Of a stretch of 64,000 nt of DNA, positions 16,009 through 24,295 are shown one piece after another. Location of the stretch: the NCBI GenBank assembly GCA_041389495.1, contig JAWKRT010000002.1:248001-312000 (forward strand), read 5' to 3'. The translations under genes and the position numbers were made by a program. The first letter of the stretch is position 1. Every line of letters begins with the position of its first letter. The notes below the pieces were generated by a model, which was given only the letters and a program-made list of their open reading frames with translations, was not told the origin of the DNA and ran no database searches. This stretch comes from Myxococcota bacterium. Its GTDB lineage: Bacteria > Myxococcota_A > UBA9160 > UBA4427.

Positions 16009-18324
16009 ATGTCCCGCCGCTCCCGTGCCCTCGGGTCGCAGCGTCCGCTGCGCATGCCCCTCCTCGCGCTGTCGCTCGCCGTCGCCGCCGCGTTCGCGCC
16101 GCGCGTGGCGCTCGCATCGCTCGACCCCGCGCCGCACGTCGAGATGGTCTGGACCGAGACGCCGCCCACGCTCGACGGCCGGCTCGACGAGGAGGTGTGG
16201 AAGACGGCGGCCGTGATCGACGACTTCCACACGGCCGAGCCGCGCGCCGGCGGGCGGCCCTCGCAGCGCACGGTGATCCGGATCCTGAGCGACCGGGACG
16301 CGATGTACGTCGGCATCGAGTGCTACGACGACGAGCCCGACGGCATCGTCGTCAACCACATGCTGCGCGACGACGTCGACACCTACTACGACGATCGCCT
16401 GAACATCGTGATCGACCCGTTCCTCGACCGCCGCAACGGCTACCTCTTCCAGGTGAACCCGGTCGGCACGCGGCGAGACGGGCTGATCGAGGGGCCGAAC
16501 TTCGAGCCGAACTGGGACGGCATCTGGGCGGCGAAGGCGCGCGTCGGGCGCGACGGCTGGTTCGCCGAAGTGCGCATCCCGTACAAGACGCTCTCGTTCG
16601 ATCCCGCGGCGAAGACGTGGGGCCTCAACTTCTCGCGCGGCATCCGGCGGCGCAACGAGGACATCCGCTGGGCCGATCCGGTGCCGCACCGCATCGTGAC
16701 GAACACGGCGCGCGCCGGCTTCCTCGACGGGATGGGGCGACAGGTGCAGGGCGTCGGGCTCGACGTCGTGCCGGCCGCGACCACGCGTCGCGTCGACGAC
16801 CGCCTGCGCGACAAGCACTACTTCCTGTTCGACCCCTCGCTCGACGCCTTCTACCGCATCACGCCCGGGCTCACCGGTTCGCTCACCGTGAACACGGACT
16901 TCGGCGAGACGGAGGTCGACGAGCGCCAGATCAACCTCGACCGCTTCCAGCTCTTCTTCCCCGAGAAGCGCGACTTCTTCCTGCAGGACGCGCTGATCTT
17001 CGACTTCGGCGCGCTGTCGGCGAACGTCGAGGACATCGAGCCGAACGGGCGCCCGTTCTTCTCGCGGAAGATCGGGCTCGACGCGGACGGCAACCCGGTG
17101 GCGATCCGCGCGGCCGCGAAGGTCACGGGCCGCGTCGGGCGCTTCAACGTCGGGCTGCTCGACGCGCAGGTCGAGGGGCACACGCTCAAGCGCGAGGACG
17201 CGCTCGGGCGCTTCGTCGAGCGCGTCCCCGGGCGACCGGACGCCGACCAGCACGTGGGAACGACGAACCTGCTCGTCGGCCGGGCGACGATGAACGTGCT
17301 GCGCGAGTCGCGCGTGGGGTTCATCGTGACGAACGGCGACCCGCGCACGAACCGGAGCAACTCGCTCGCGGGCGTCGACTTCGACTTCCGCGACAGCGAC
17401 TTCCTCGGCACGGGCCAGGTCGTCCAGGGCAACGTCTGGGCGCAGAACAGCTTCACCGAGGGCGGACACGGCACGGAAGCCGCCTACGGCGGCGAGCTCC
17501 AGCTGCCCAACGACCACCACTTCGTCTTCCTCAACTTCCGCGACATCGCGAAGGACTTCTACCCGGCGCTCGGCTTCGTGAGCCGCGCGGACATCCGCCG
17601 CTACGAGGGGCGCTACCGCTACCGGACGCGCCCGCCCTCGCGCCTCGTGCGGACGTTCGACAACTTCGTCTGGGGCATCCTCGTCACGGACCGCGAGAAC
17701 GAGGTGCAGTCGCTGCGCGTCGACCTGCGGCCGATCGACATCGAGACGCACACCGCGGACGGGCTCGAGATCGCCTACCGACGCGGCTTCGAGCGCGTGC
17801 TCGTGCCCTTCCCGCTGCCGGTCATCCCGCAGCTCATGATCCCGGCGGGCACCTATCACACGGACGAGATCGTCGTCGAAGCGGAGTCGAGCAAGCACCG
17901 CAGGCTCTCGACCTACGTCGAGGCGCGCTACGGCGGCTTCCTGAGCGGGCGGCGCGCGAAGGTGCTCGCGCGCGTCGACTGGCGACCGAGCCGCTTCGTG
18001 CGGTTCGGGCTCGAGTACGACCACAGCGAGCTGTGGCTCGACGTCGTGAACGCGGCGAACGCGCGCTCGGAGGTGCGGACGGCGGCGCGCATCGCGCGCG
18101 TGCGCGTCAACTTCCAGTTCACGCCCGACGTCTCGTGGCTCACGTTCGTCCAGTACGACAATGCGAGCGATCGCGTGGGCGTGAACTCGCGGCTGCGCTG
18201 GATCGTCTCGGACGGCCGCGAGATCTTCCTCGTCTACAACCAGCTCCTGCTCGCCGACGACGGAGACGTCACGAGCGTCCGCACCGAGCCGCTCGCGAAG
18301 GTGGGCTGGACCTTCCGGTTCTGA
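16009..18324 (+). CDS. DUF5916 protein with family-9 carbohydrate-binding-like domain and outer-membrane barrel
   Basis: A 771-residue exported protein. A signal peptide (LLALSLAVAAAFAPRVALAS) precedes a domain related to CBM9: PPTLDGRLDEEVWKTA, then YVGIECYDDEP, FQVNPVGTRRD and WFAEVRIPYKTLSF. From about residue 245 the sequence is DUF5916: ITPGLTGSLTVNTDFGETEVDERQ is split by a short stretch from FFPEKRDFFLQD. The C-terminal half alternates polar and aromatic residues and ends VGWTFRF, with a terminal Phe as in outer-membrane barrels. ATG 15997, four codons earlier, is an alternative start; neither has a clear ribosome-binding site. It is probably an outer-membrane protein binding or passing carbohydrate-like ligands (inference). 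Confidence 0.8.
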   Translation: MSRRSRALGSQRPLRMPLLALSLAVAAAFAPRVALASLDPAPHVEMVWTETPPTLDGRLDEEVWKTAAVIDDFHTAEPRAGGRPSQRTVIRILSDRDAMYVGIECYDDEPDGIVVNHMLRDDVDTYYDDRLNIVIDPFLDRRNGYLFQVNPVGTRRDGLIEGPNFEPNWDGIWAAKARVGRDGWFAEVRIPYKTLSFDPAAKTWGLNFSRGIRRRNEDIRWADPVPHRIVTNTARAGFLDGMGRQVQGVGLDVVPAATTRRVDDRLRDKHYFLFDPSLDAFYRITPGLTGSLTVNTDFGETEVDERQINLDRFQLFFPEKRDFFLQDALIFDFGALSANVEDIEPNGRPFFSRKIGLDADGNPVAIRAAAKVTGRVGRFNVGLLDAQVEGHTLKREDALGRFVERVPGRPDADQHVGTTNLLVGRATMNVLRESRVGFIVTNGDPRTNRSNSLAGVDFDFRDSDFLGTGQVVQGNVWAQNSFTEGGHGTEAAYGGELQLPNDHHFVFLNFRDIAKDFYPALGFVSRADIRRYEGRYRYRTRPPSRLVRTFDNFVWGILVTDRENEVQSLRVDLRPIDIETHTADGLEIAYRRGFERVLVPFPLPVIPQLMIPAGTYHTDEIVVEAESSKHRRLSTYVEARYGGFLSGRRAKVLARVDWRPSRFVRFGLEYDHSELWLDVVNAANARSEVRTAARIARVRVNFQFTPDVSWLTFVQYDNASDRVGVNSRLRWIVSDGREIFLVYNQLLLADDGDVTSVRTEPLAKVGWTFRF

Positions 18325-18393
18325 CGCGCTGCGGCCCGCGCAGCGCGCGCGGCCCGTGCTCGCCGCCCGCGCACCGCGCGCGGCCCGTGCTGA

Positions 18394-18399
18394 TAGGAT
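18394..18399 (+). promoter_or_regulatory. Putative -10 element (TAGGAT), leaderless type
   Basis: TGATAGGATGGGCGC: six bases separate TAGGAT from ATG 18406 of the DUF3604 gene. There is no clear Shine-Dalgarno sequence at proper spacing. Confidence 0.5.
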
Positions 18400-18405
18400 G
18401 GGCGC

Positions 18406-20655
18406 ATGCGCCGCCTCCTCGCGTGGGTCGCCGGCTCCGCGCTCGCGCTCGTCGCCGCCATCGCGATCGCGGCGGCCCTGCTCGTCGCTTCCGGGACCTG
18501 CGGCGAGAGCGACCGCGGGCCGGGCACGATCGCGGGCCCGCCGCGCCCCGTGCCTCCGCGCGCGCCGGCGGCCGGCGGGGCGGCGCCCGCCGAGCGCCTC
18601 GTCCTGTTCGGCGACCTGCACGTCCACACCACGTTCTCGATCGACGCCTTCCTCCAGGGGCTCCCGCTCTTCGGCGGCGAGGGCGCGCACCCGCCGGCCG
18701 ACGCGTGCGACTTCGCCCGCCACTGCGCGCAGCTCGACTTCTTCTCGCTCAACGATCACGCGGAGAGCCTGTGGCCCGAGCGCTGGACGGAGTCGGTCGA
18801 GACGGTGCGCCAGTGCAACGCGCGCGCGGGCGACGCGAGCGACCCCGACCTCGTCGTCTACGCGGGCTACGAGTGGACGCAGGTCGGCGCGACGCCCGAG
18901 ACGCACTTCGGGCACAAGAACGTGATCTTCCGCGGAACGGGCGACGACGAGGTCGCGAGGCGGCCGATCGACGCGCTGCCCGACGACGTGAACGCGCGCG
19001 CGCGCGGGCTCGACGTCGTGGAGACGCTGGCCGGCATCGACGCGCTCGGCATGTACTCGGACTTCTTCTTCACGATCGACCGTCTCGCGCGCAAGCGGAC
19101 GTGCGAGGCGGGCGTCGACACGCGCGCGCTCCCCGACGACTGCCGCGAGAACGCGACGACGCCGCGCGCGCTGTTCGAGAAGCTCGCGCAGTCGGGCCTC
19201 GAGACGCTCGTCATCCCGCACGGGCTCGCGTGGGGCGAGCACGCGCCCGTCGGCGCGCGCCTCGACGCGCAGCTCCTCGACGGACAGCACGACCCCGCGC
19301 GGCAGCGGCTGATCGAGATCCACTCGGGACACGGCAACGGCGAGGAGTTCCGCGCGGTGCACGCCGCGGGCGTCGCCGACCCGGACGCGCCGCTCGCGTG
19401 CCCGGCGCCGACGGACGACTTCCTGCCGTGCTGCTGGCGCGCGGGCGAGATCATGCGCGCGCGCTGCGGCGACCTCCCCGAGGCGGAGTGCGACGCGCGC
19501 GTCGAGGAGGCGAAGCGGCTCGCGCTCGCCGCGGCGACGTCGCCCAACCTCGTCTTCCCGGAGGTGCCGGCGGAGGAATGGCTCGACTGCGACCAGTGTC
19601 GCGACTGCTTCAAGCCCGTCTTCAACCCGCGCGCGGGAATGACCGCGCAGTACGCGACGGCGATCACGAGCCCGGTCGACGGCGCGCGCTTCCGCTTCGG
19701 CTTCATCGCCTCGTCCGACAACCACGCGGGCCGCCCCGGCACCGGCTACAAGCAGCTCGCGCGCCACGGCACGACGGACGTGCGCGGCTTCCCGAGCGAG
19801 ACGGTCGCGAAGCTCGTGCGGCCGCTCGCGCTCGGGAGGTCGGACGACCCGCGGCGCGCGCAGCCCGTGCCGAACGAGCCGCAGGGCTTCCGCGACCTGT
19901 TCAACAAGGAGCGCGCCGCGAGCTTCCTCTACCCGGGCGGGCTCGTCGCCGTGCACGCGGACGCGCGCGATCGCGACGCCATCTGGCGCGCACTCGTGAG
20001 TCGCGAGGTCTACGGGACGAGCGGCCCGCGCATCCTGCTGTGGTTCGACCTGCTCGACGCGCCGGGCCGCGCGCGCGTGCCGATGGGCGGCGAGGTCGCG
20101 CTGCGCGCGGGCAGCACGCCGCGCTTCGAGGTGCGCGCCGTCGGGAGCTTCGTGCAGGAGCCCGGCTGCGCGCCCGAGACGGTCGAGGCGCTCGGGCAAG
20201 CGCGCATCGACGATCTGTGTCTCGGCGAGTGCTACCACCCGAGCGACGAGCGCCATCCGATCGAGGCGATCGAGGTCGTGCGCATCCGCCCGCAGCGCGT
20301 GCCCGGCGAGGACGTCGCGCCGCTGATCGAGGATGCGTGGAAACGCTTCGAGTGTACGCCCGACCCTTCCGGCTGCGTCGTGCGCTTCGAGGACGACGCG
20401 TTCGAGCGCGACACCGCCTACTACGTGCGCGCGCTGCAGGCGCCGACGCCCGCGGTGAACGGCGGGGGCTTGCGCGCGACGTTCACGGGCGGCGAGGATG
20501 GCGCGCCGCGCCGCGCGACGAGCGTCGACCCGTGCCACGCCGGGTGGCCGACGCCCTGGGACGACGACTGTCTCGCGCCGGTGCGCGAGCGCGCGTGGTC
20601 GTCGCCGATCTACGTCGACGTCGCGCCGCGAGTGGACACCGAGGAGGCTCCGTGA
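18406..20655 (+). CDS. DUF3604 protein (PHP-like metal-dependent domain)
   Basis: A 749-residue exported protein. One hydrophobic N-terminal segment (about 5-30) may be a signal peptide or anchor. The DUF3604 domain starts LVLFGDLHVHTTFSIDAF, containing the HxH metal motif of PHP-type phosphoesterases, followed by FFSLNDHAES and the conserved YAGYEWTQVG. HGLAWGEHAP, EIHSGHGNGEEF and FGFIASSDNHAGRPGTGYK complete the family's metal-site blocks. Several Cys pairs (CDQCRDCFKP, CPAPTDDFLPCCW) suggest disulfides. Family function is unproven; a metal-dependent hydrolase in the periplasm is plausible. The start follows a TAGGAT element by six bases. The stop overlaps the next gene (GTGA). Confidence 0.85.
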   Translation: MRRLLAWVAGSALALVAAIAIAAALLVASGTCGESDRGPGTIAGPPRPVPPRAPAAGGAAPAERLVLFGDLHVHTTFSIDAFLQGLPLFGGEGAHPPADACDFARHCAQLDFFSLNDHAESLWPERWTESVETVRQCNARAGDASDPDLVVYAGYEWTQVGATPETHFGHKNVIFRGTGDDEVARRPIDALPDDVNARARGLDVVETLAGIDALGMYSDFFFTIDRLARKRTCEAGVDTRALPDDCRENATTPRALFEKLAQSGLETLVIPHGLAWGEHAPVGARLDAQLLDGQHDPARQRLIEIHSGHGNGEEFRAVHAAGVADPDAPLACPAPTDDFLPCCWRAGEIMRARCGDLPEAECDARVEEAKRLALAAATSPNLVFPEVPAEEWLDCDQCRDCFKPVFNPRAGMTAQYATAITSPVDGARFRFGFIASSDNHAGRPGTGYKQLARHGTTDVRGFPSETVAKLVRPLALGRSDDPRRAQPVPNEPQGFRDLFNKERAASFLYPGGLVAVHADARDRDAIWRALVSREVYGTSGPRILLWFDLLDAPGRARVPMGGEVALRAGSTPRFEVRAVGSFVQEPGCAPETVEALGQARIDDLCLGECYHPSDERHPIEAIEVVRIRPQRVPGEDVAPLIEDAWKRFECTPDPSGCVVRFEDDAFERDTAYYVRALQAPTPAVNGGGLRATFTGGEDGAPRRATSVDPCHAGWPTPWDDDCLAPVRERAWSSPIYVDVAPRVDTEEAP

Positions 20656-21953
20656 CGTCGCCGTCGCTCCGCGATTCGTATGCAGGCGCGTTCGATCCCG
20701 CGCTCTCGCCGGGCGCGTTCTCGCGCGCGGCGCTCGCGGTGCTCGGCCGCGAGTACCTGCTGATCGGCCACCTCGTCGATCGCGTCGGCCTTCCGCTCGT
20801 GATGCAGAAGTTCGGCGAAGAGGCGCAGGTGCGGTTCTCGATCGAGGAGTGGATGGGCGCGAGCCCGATCTACTCGAAGCGCATGCAGCGCGCGCTCGGC
20901 TTCGAGGGGAGCGACGTCGGCACGGTGTTCAAGAACCTGCAGCTCGACATCGGGGCGCCGCCGCAGTTCATGGACTTCCAGTTCCGCCTCGACTCGCCGG
21001 AGTACGGCGAGTTCTGGCTCTGTCACTGCGGCGCGCTGCTCGACGTCGAGCCGTTCGGCGAGCACCGCGTGAAGCTCATGTGCCACGACATCGAGGACCC
21101 GACGTTCGATGCGACGGCGGCCGCGACGCACCCGTGCATGAAGATGCGGCCGATCCACCGGCCGCCGCGCGTGCCGGCGGGGCGCTACCCGCACTGCCGC
21201 TGGAGGGTGTTCATCGACGGCGAGGGCACACCCTACGAGCAGCACCCGAACCTCGCGATCGTCGCGAAGTCGAAGCTCGCGAACCTGCCGATCGACGTGC
21301 CCGCGGACGACGCCGAGCCGGGCGGCTGGCGCGACTACTCGGGCGCCTTCGACCCGGGCTTCCAGCTCGAGGATCTCTCGCACCGCGCGCTCGTCACCGT
21401 CGCACGCGAGGTGCCGATCCAGACGCACCTGCTCGTGCGCGCGTACCTGCTGTGCGTGGCACAGCTCTTCGGCGACGACGCCGCGCTCGAGCTCGGGCGC
21501 CGGCAGCTGACGGGCATGGCGGCGCTCGCGTCCCACCGCATCCGCCGCGCGTTCGGCATCGCGGGCGACGACGCTTCCGCCGTCGCGAAGGCGTTCCAGC
21601 TGAACCCGTGCTTCGCGCCCGCCTCGTACGTCGACCTGCGCGTCGAGGTCGCGGACGCGCGGCGCGCGCGCATCGCGTTCGGCGACGCGCCGGCGTTCGC
21701 CGAGGGCGACGCGCACTCGTGGTTCGCGGGCATCGGCGGCGAGCCGCATCCGGCCCTCGACGCGGCCGCGGCGGCCGTCTCGCCGCGCGCGCGCTGTCAC
21801 CCGGCGACGCCGCGCGCGGGCGAGCGGCTCGCGTTCGACGTGGTGATCGACCCGGCGGTCGAGCCGCTCGCCGACCCGCCCGAGCTGCGGCTCGCGCGCG
21901 TGAGCCGCGGCGCGGAGTTCGAGCTCGAGGTCCGGCGCGCGGTGCGCGCCTGA
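20652..21953 (+). CDS. Internally duplicated protein with Cys/His cluster, unknown function
   Basis: A 433-residue soluble protein I cannot assign. It is two copies of one helical module. The first starts YAGAFDPALSPGAFSRAALAVL (about residue 10); the second starts YSGAFDPGFQLEDLSHRALVTV (about 226). Both continue with a helix ending in MG(A)xxxxS..R(I/M)xRAxGI/F-like sequence and a conserved short strand (FMDFQFRLD; YVDLRVEVA). Only the first copy has WLCHCGALLD, LMCHDIEDP and HPCMK, a Cys/His set that could bind metal. The second lacks it and has instead HSWFAGIGGEPHPAL. GTG 20652 overlaps the DUF3604 stop, so the two are coupled. No signal peptide is visible although its partner looks exported, which is odd. 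Confidence 0.65.
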   Translation: MTSPSLRDSYAGAFDPALSPGAFSRAALAVLGREYLLIGHLVDRVGLPLVMQKFGEEAQVRFSIEEWMGASPIYSKRMQRALGFEGSDVGTVFKNLQLDIGAPPQFMDFQFRLDSPEYGEFWLCHCGALLDVEPFGEHRVKLMCHDIEDPTFDATAAATHPCMKMRPIHRPPRVPAGRYPHCRWRVFIDGEGTPYEQHPNLAIVAKSKLANLPIDVPADDAEPGGWRDYSGAFDPGFQLEDLSHRALVTVAREVPIQTHLLVRAYLLCVAQLFGDDAALELGRRQLTGMAALASHRIRRAFGIAGDDASAVAKAFQLNPCFAPASYVDLRVEVADARRARIAFGDAPAFAEGDAHSWFAGIGGEPHPALDAAAAAVSPRARCHPATPRAGERLAFDVVIDPAVEPLADPPELRLARVSRGAEFELEVRRAVRA

Positions 21954-22066
21954 CGGGCGAGCGGCGCGCGGTGCGCGCCTGACGGGCGAGCGGCGCGCGG
22001 TGCGCGCCTGACGGACGAGCGGCGCGCAGTGCGCGCCTGACGGACGAGCGGCGCGCCGAGTGCGCG
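21951..22066 (+). repeat. 29-bp tandem repeat, four units
   Basis: Units begin TGACGGGCGA or TGACGGACGA at 21951, 21980, 22009 and 22038; the fourth has a 2-base insertion near its end. The first unit begins with the stop codon of the preceding gene, and the 20 bases before it match the end of a unit, so the array grew out of the gene end. Because 29 is not a multiple of 3, the copies put TGA in all three forward frames. It ends just before the ribosome-binding site of the alcohol dehydrogenase. Confidence 0.9.
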
Positions 22067-22080
22067 GCGGGAGGAGCGCG

Positions 22081-23100
22081 ATGCGGGCGGCGACGTTCGA
22101 GACGGTGGGGGCGCCGATGCGCATCGAGAGCGTGCCCGACCCGACGCCGGGGCCGGGCGAGCTCGTGCTGCGCGTGCGCGGCTGCGGCATCTGCGGGAGC
22201 GACCTCCACGTCTCGCAGCTCGCGGGCGCGCTTCCGCGCGGCGCGGTGATGGGCCACGAGTTCGCGGGCGAGGTGGCGGCCGTCGGCCGCGACGTCGAGG
22301 GCGGCTTCCGCGAGGGCGAGGCCGTGTGCGCGCTGCCGGCGATCGGGTGCGCGCGCTGCGCGCCGTGCCTCACCGGCGACGTGATGGGCTGTGCGTCGCT
22401 GCGCGCGACGGGCTTCGGCGACGTCGGCGGCGCCTACGCGGAGTACGTGCTCGTCGGCGCGCGCGAGACGCTGCGCCTCCCGCCCGTCGTCGCGGCGTCG
22501 GACGGCGCGCTCGTCGAGCCGCTCGCCGTCGGGCTGCACGCGGTCGACGAGGCGCGCCTGCGGAGCGGCGAGGACGTGCTCGTGATCGGCGCCGGGCCGG
22601 TCGGGCTCGCGGTCGCGATGTGGGCGCGCCAGCTCGGCGCGCGCGAGGTCGTCGTCAGCGACTTCGTCGCGTCGCGCCGCGAGATGGCCGGCCGGATGGG
22701 CGCGACCGTGCTCGTCGACCCTGCGAAGGAGGACCCGGGCCAGGCGTTCGCACGCGCGACGGGCCACGCGCCGCACACGATCTTCGAGTGCGTCGGCGTT
22801 CCCGGCCTGTTGCAGCAGTGCATCGGGCTCGCGCCGCGCGGCGCGAAGATCGTGGTCGCGGGCGTGTGCATGCAGCCCGACACGATCGTGCCCGTCGCGG
22901 CGAGCGTGAAGGCGCTGTGCCTGCAGTTCGTGAGCTACTACCGGCGCGGCGACTTCGAGCTCACGCTCGCGATGCTCGCGACCGGCCGCATCGACCCGCT
23001 CCCGATGGTCACGGACCGCATCGGGCTCGACGCGCTGCCCGGCGCGTTCGAGGCGCTGCGCACTCCCGCGCAGCAGTGCAAGGTGATCGTCGAGCCCTGA
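22081..23100 (+). CDS. Zinc-dependent alcohol dehydrogenase family protein
   Basis: A 339-residue medium-chain dehydrogenase/reductase. The catalytic-zinc residues are in CGICGSDLH and GHEFAGEV. The structural-zinc lobe is present as CARCAPCLTGDVMGCAS, four cysteines. The Rossmann motif is VIGAGPVGLAVAMWARQLGA. Length is usual for the threonine/sorbitol dehydrogenase group. Start ATG 22081 follows GGGAGGAG at 22069-22076. Substrate is unknown. It stands between a tandem repeat and a long gap and seems monocistronic; a hairpin about 90 bases downstream may end its transcript. Confidence 0.88.
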   Translation: MRAATFETVGAPMRIESVPDPTPGPGELVLRVRGCGICGSDLHVSQLAGALPRGAVMGHEFAGEVAAVGRDVEGGFREGEAVCALPAIGCARCAPCLTGDVMGCASLRATGFGDVGGAYAEYVLVGARETLRLPPVVAASDGALVEPLAVGLHAVDEARLRSGEDVLVIGAGPVGLAVAMWARQLGAREVVVSDFVASRREMAGRMGATVLVDPAKEDPGQAFARATGHAPHTIFECVGVPGLLQQCIGLAPRGAKIVVAGVCMQPDTIVPVAASVKALCLQFVSYYRRGDFELTLAMLATGRIDPLPMVTDRIGLDALPGAFEALRTPAQQCKVIVEP

Positions 23101-23190
23101 CGGCGCGGCGGCGGTTCGCGCGCGTCCTCGGTCCGAAGACGAGGAGGGCGGCGGCGCCGCGTCGCGACCCCGCCGCCCCCGACAGCCGAA

Positions 23191-23212
23191 GCCGGCGATC
23201 GACGTCGCCGGC
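23191..23212 (+). terminator. Perfect hairpin downstream of alcohol dehydrogenase
   Basis: GCCGGCGA and TCGCCGGC form an 8-bp perfect stem around TCGACG, followed by TTCCCCTTCCC. It lies in the 450-base gap 23101-23551. The pyrimidine-rich but T-poor tail makes termination only possible. ATCGACGTCGCC from this loop recurs at 23300-23311. I see no gene in the remaining gap. Confidence 0.4.
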
Positions 23213-23492
23213 TTCCCCTTCCCAGAGCGCTGCCCCGAGAGCGCGGCTCCGCGCGCTGCGGCCCGGCTCGCCCGGTGCCCGCCGCTTCGCGAGAGCCGCG
23301 TATCGACGTCGCCTTCCTACGGGCTCGGCCCCTCGCCTGTCAAGGCGCCGACGGTGGCGCGGCCCGCGCGCCGCGGTGCGCCGTCGCGCAGGCGAGCGAG
23401 CGAAGCCGCCGCGCCCGCTGCCGAAGCGCGCGCACCGGCGAGCGGCCCGATCTTTTCGCGCACGCCCGCCGCCGGCTGTCGCAGAATCCCGG

Positions 23493-23521
23493 CCGAACGA
23501 GCGTTTCGAACGCCCGTTCGG
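23493..23521 (+). promoter_or_regulatory. TetR-type operator
   Basis: A near-perfect inverted repeat with 13-base arms (12 of 13 match) around a 3-base centre: CCGAACGAGCG on the left and CGCCCGTTCGG on the right. It ends 30 bases before the TetR start at 23552. Position and symmetry fit an autoregulatory operator for the whole TetR-RND operon. CAGAAT just upstream (23482-23487) could be the -10 element. Confidence 0.7.
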
Positions 23522-23551
23522 CGGCGCGCCCCCGCCGTCGCGAGGTCCCCG

Positions 23552-24295
23552 ATGTCGAGTCGCGTCCGCTCCCTTCGCCTGCCGTCCGTCGACGAGCCGG
23601 AGCGCACGGCCCGTCTCGCGTCCGCGCGCGACCGGCTGCTCGACGCCGCGGAGGCGCTCTTCGCCGAGCGCGGCTACGCCGGCACCTCGATGCGCGCGGT
23701 GACGCAGGCGGCCGGCCTCTCCGTCTCGGCCGCCAACTATCACTTCGGGTCCAAGCCCGAGCTCCTGCGCGCGGTGTGTGCGCGCGCGCTCGCGCCGCTC
23801 GAGGCCGCGCGCAACGAGGCCTTCGACGCCCTCGAGGCGCGCACGCGTGCGACCGGGTGCGCGCCGAGCGTCGAGGACGTCGTGCGCGCATTCGTCGCGC
23901 CGGCCGCGGCGCCGAGCGACGCGCTGCGCGCGGGCTCGCGCAGCGTCGCGGCGCGGCTCTTCGCCGACCCGCCCGACGTCGTCGTCGCGCTGAAGGAGCA
24001 GCTCTTCGGGGAGACGTCGCGGCGCGCGATGGCCGCGCTCGCGCGCGCGCTTCCCGAGTGCGGGGAGCGCGACGTCGCGCTCGCGTTCCAGCTGATGGTC
24101 GGCTCGTTCGTGCACGTCGTGTCGGGACAGCTCGACGTCGCGCCCGGCCTCGCGGCGCCGTTCCCGCGCGACGCCGCGCTCGGCGAAGCGCTCGTGCGCT
24201 ACTGCGCGGCCGGCATCCGCGCGGCGGTGGTGCCGTGCGCACCGGACCGCGCGCGCGCGAACGAGCACGCGCCCGCGCTGGAGGTCGCGCGATGA
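23552..24295 (+). CDS. TetR-family repressor of the efflux operon
   Basis: A 247-residue regulator. The N-terminal helix-turn-helix is typical: DRLLDAAEALFAERGYAGTS, MRAVTQAAGLSVSAANYHFG and SKPELLRAV (about residues 30-80). The C-terminal ligand-binding part (about 100-225) includes SRSVAARLFADPPD and ALAFQLMVGSFVHV, resembling regulators that carry TetR_C domains beside RND pumps. ATG 23552 follows CGAGGTC. Its stop overlaps the adaptor gene by four bases (ATGA). The operator at 23493-23521 predicts autorepression relieved by a pump substrate. The C-terminal tail after VPCAPDRAR is extra. Confidence 0.9.
   Translation: MSSRVRSLRLPSVDEPERTARLASARDRLLDAAEALFAERGYAGTSMRAVTQAAGLSVSAANYHFGSKPELLRAVCARALAPLEAARNEAFDALEARTRATGCAPSVEDVVRAFVAPAAAPSDALRAGSRSVAARLFADPPDVVVALKEQLFGETSRRAMAALARALPECGERDVALAFQLMVGSFVHVVSGQLDVAPGLAAPFPRDAALGEALVRYCAAGIRAAVVPCAPDRARANEHAPALEVAR

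Noticed and set aside
15775..20538. A 1,587-codon minus-strand frame
   Set aside because: It lies opposite DUF1499, DUF5916 and DUF3604 genes that have recognisable motifs; its translation is repetitive and has no start signal.
21951..22066. CRISPR array
   Set aside because: Units of 29 bases adjoin one another with no spacers, and no cas gene is nearby.
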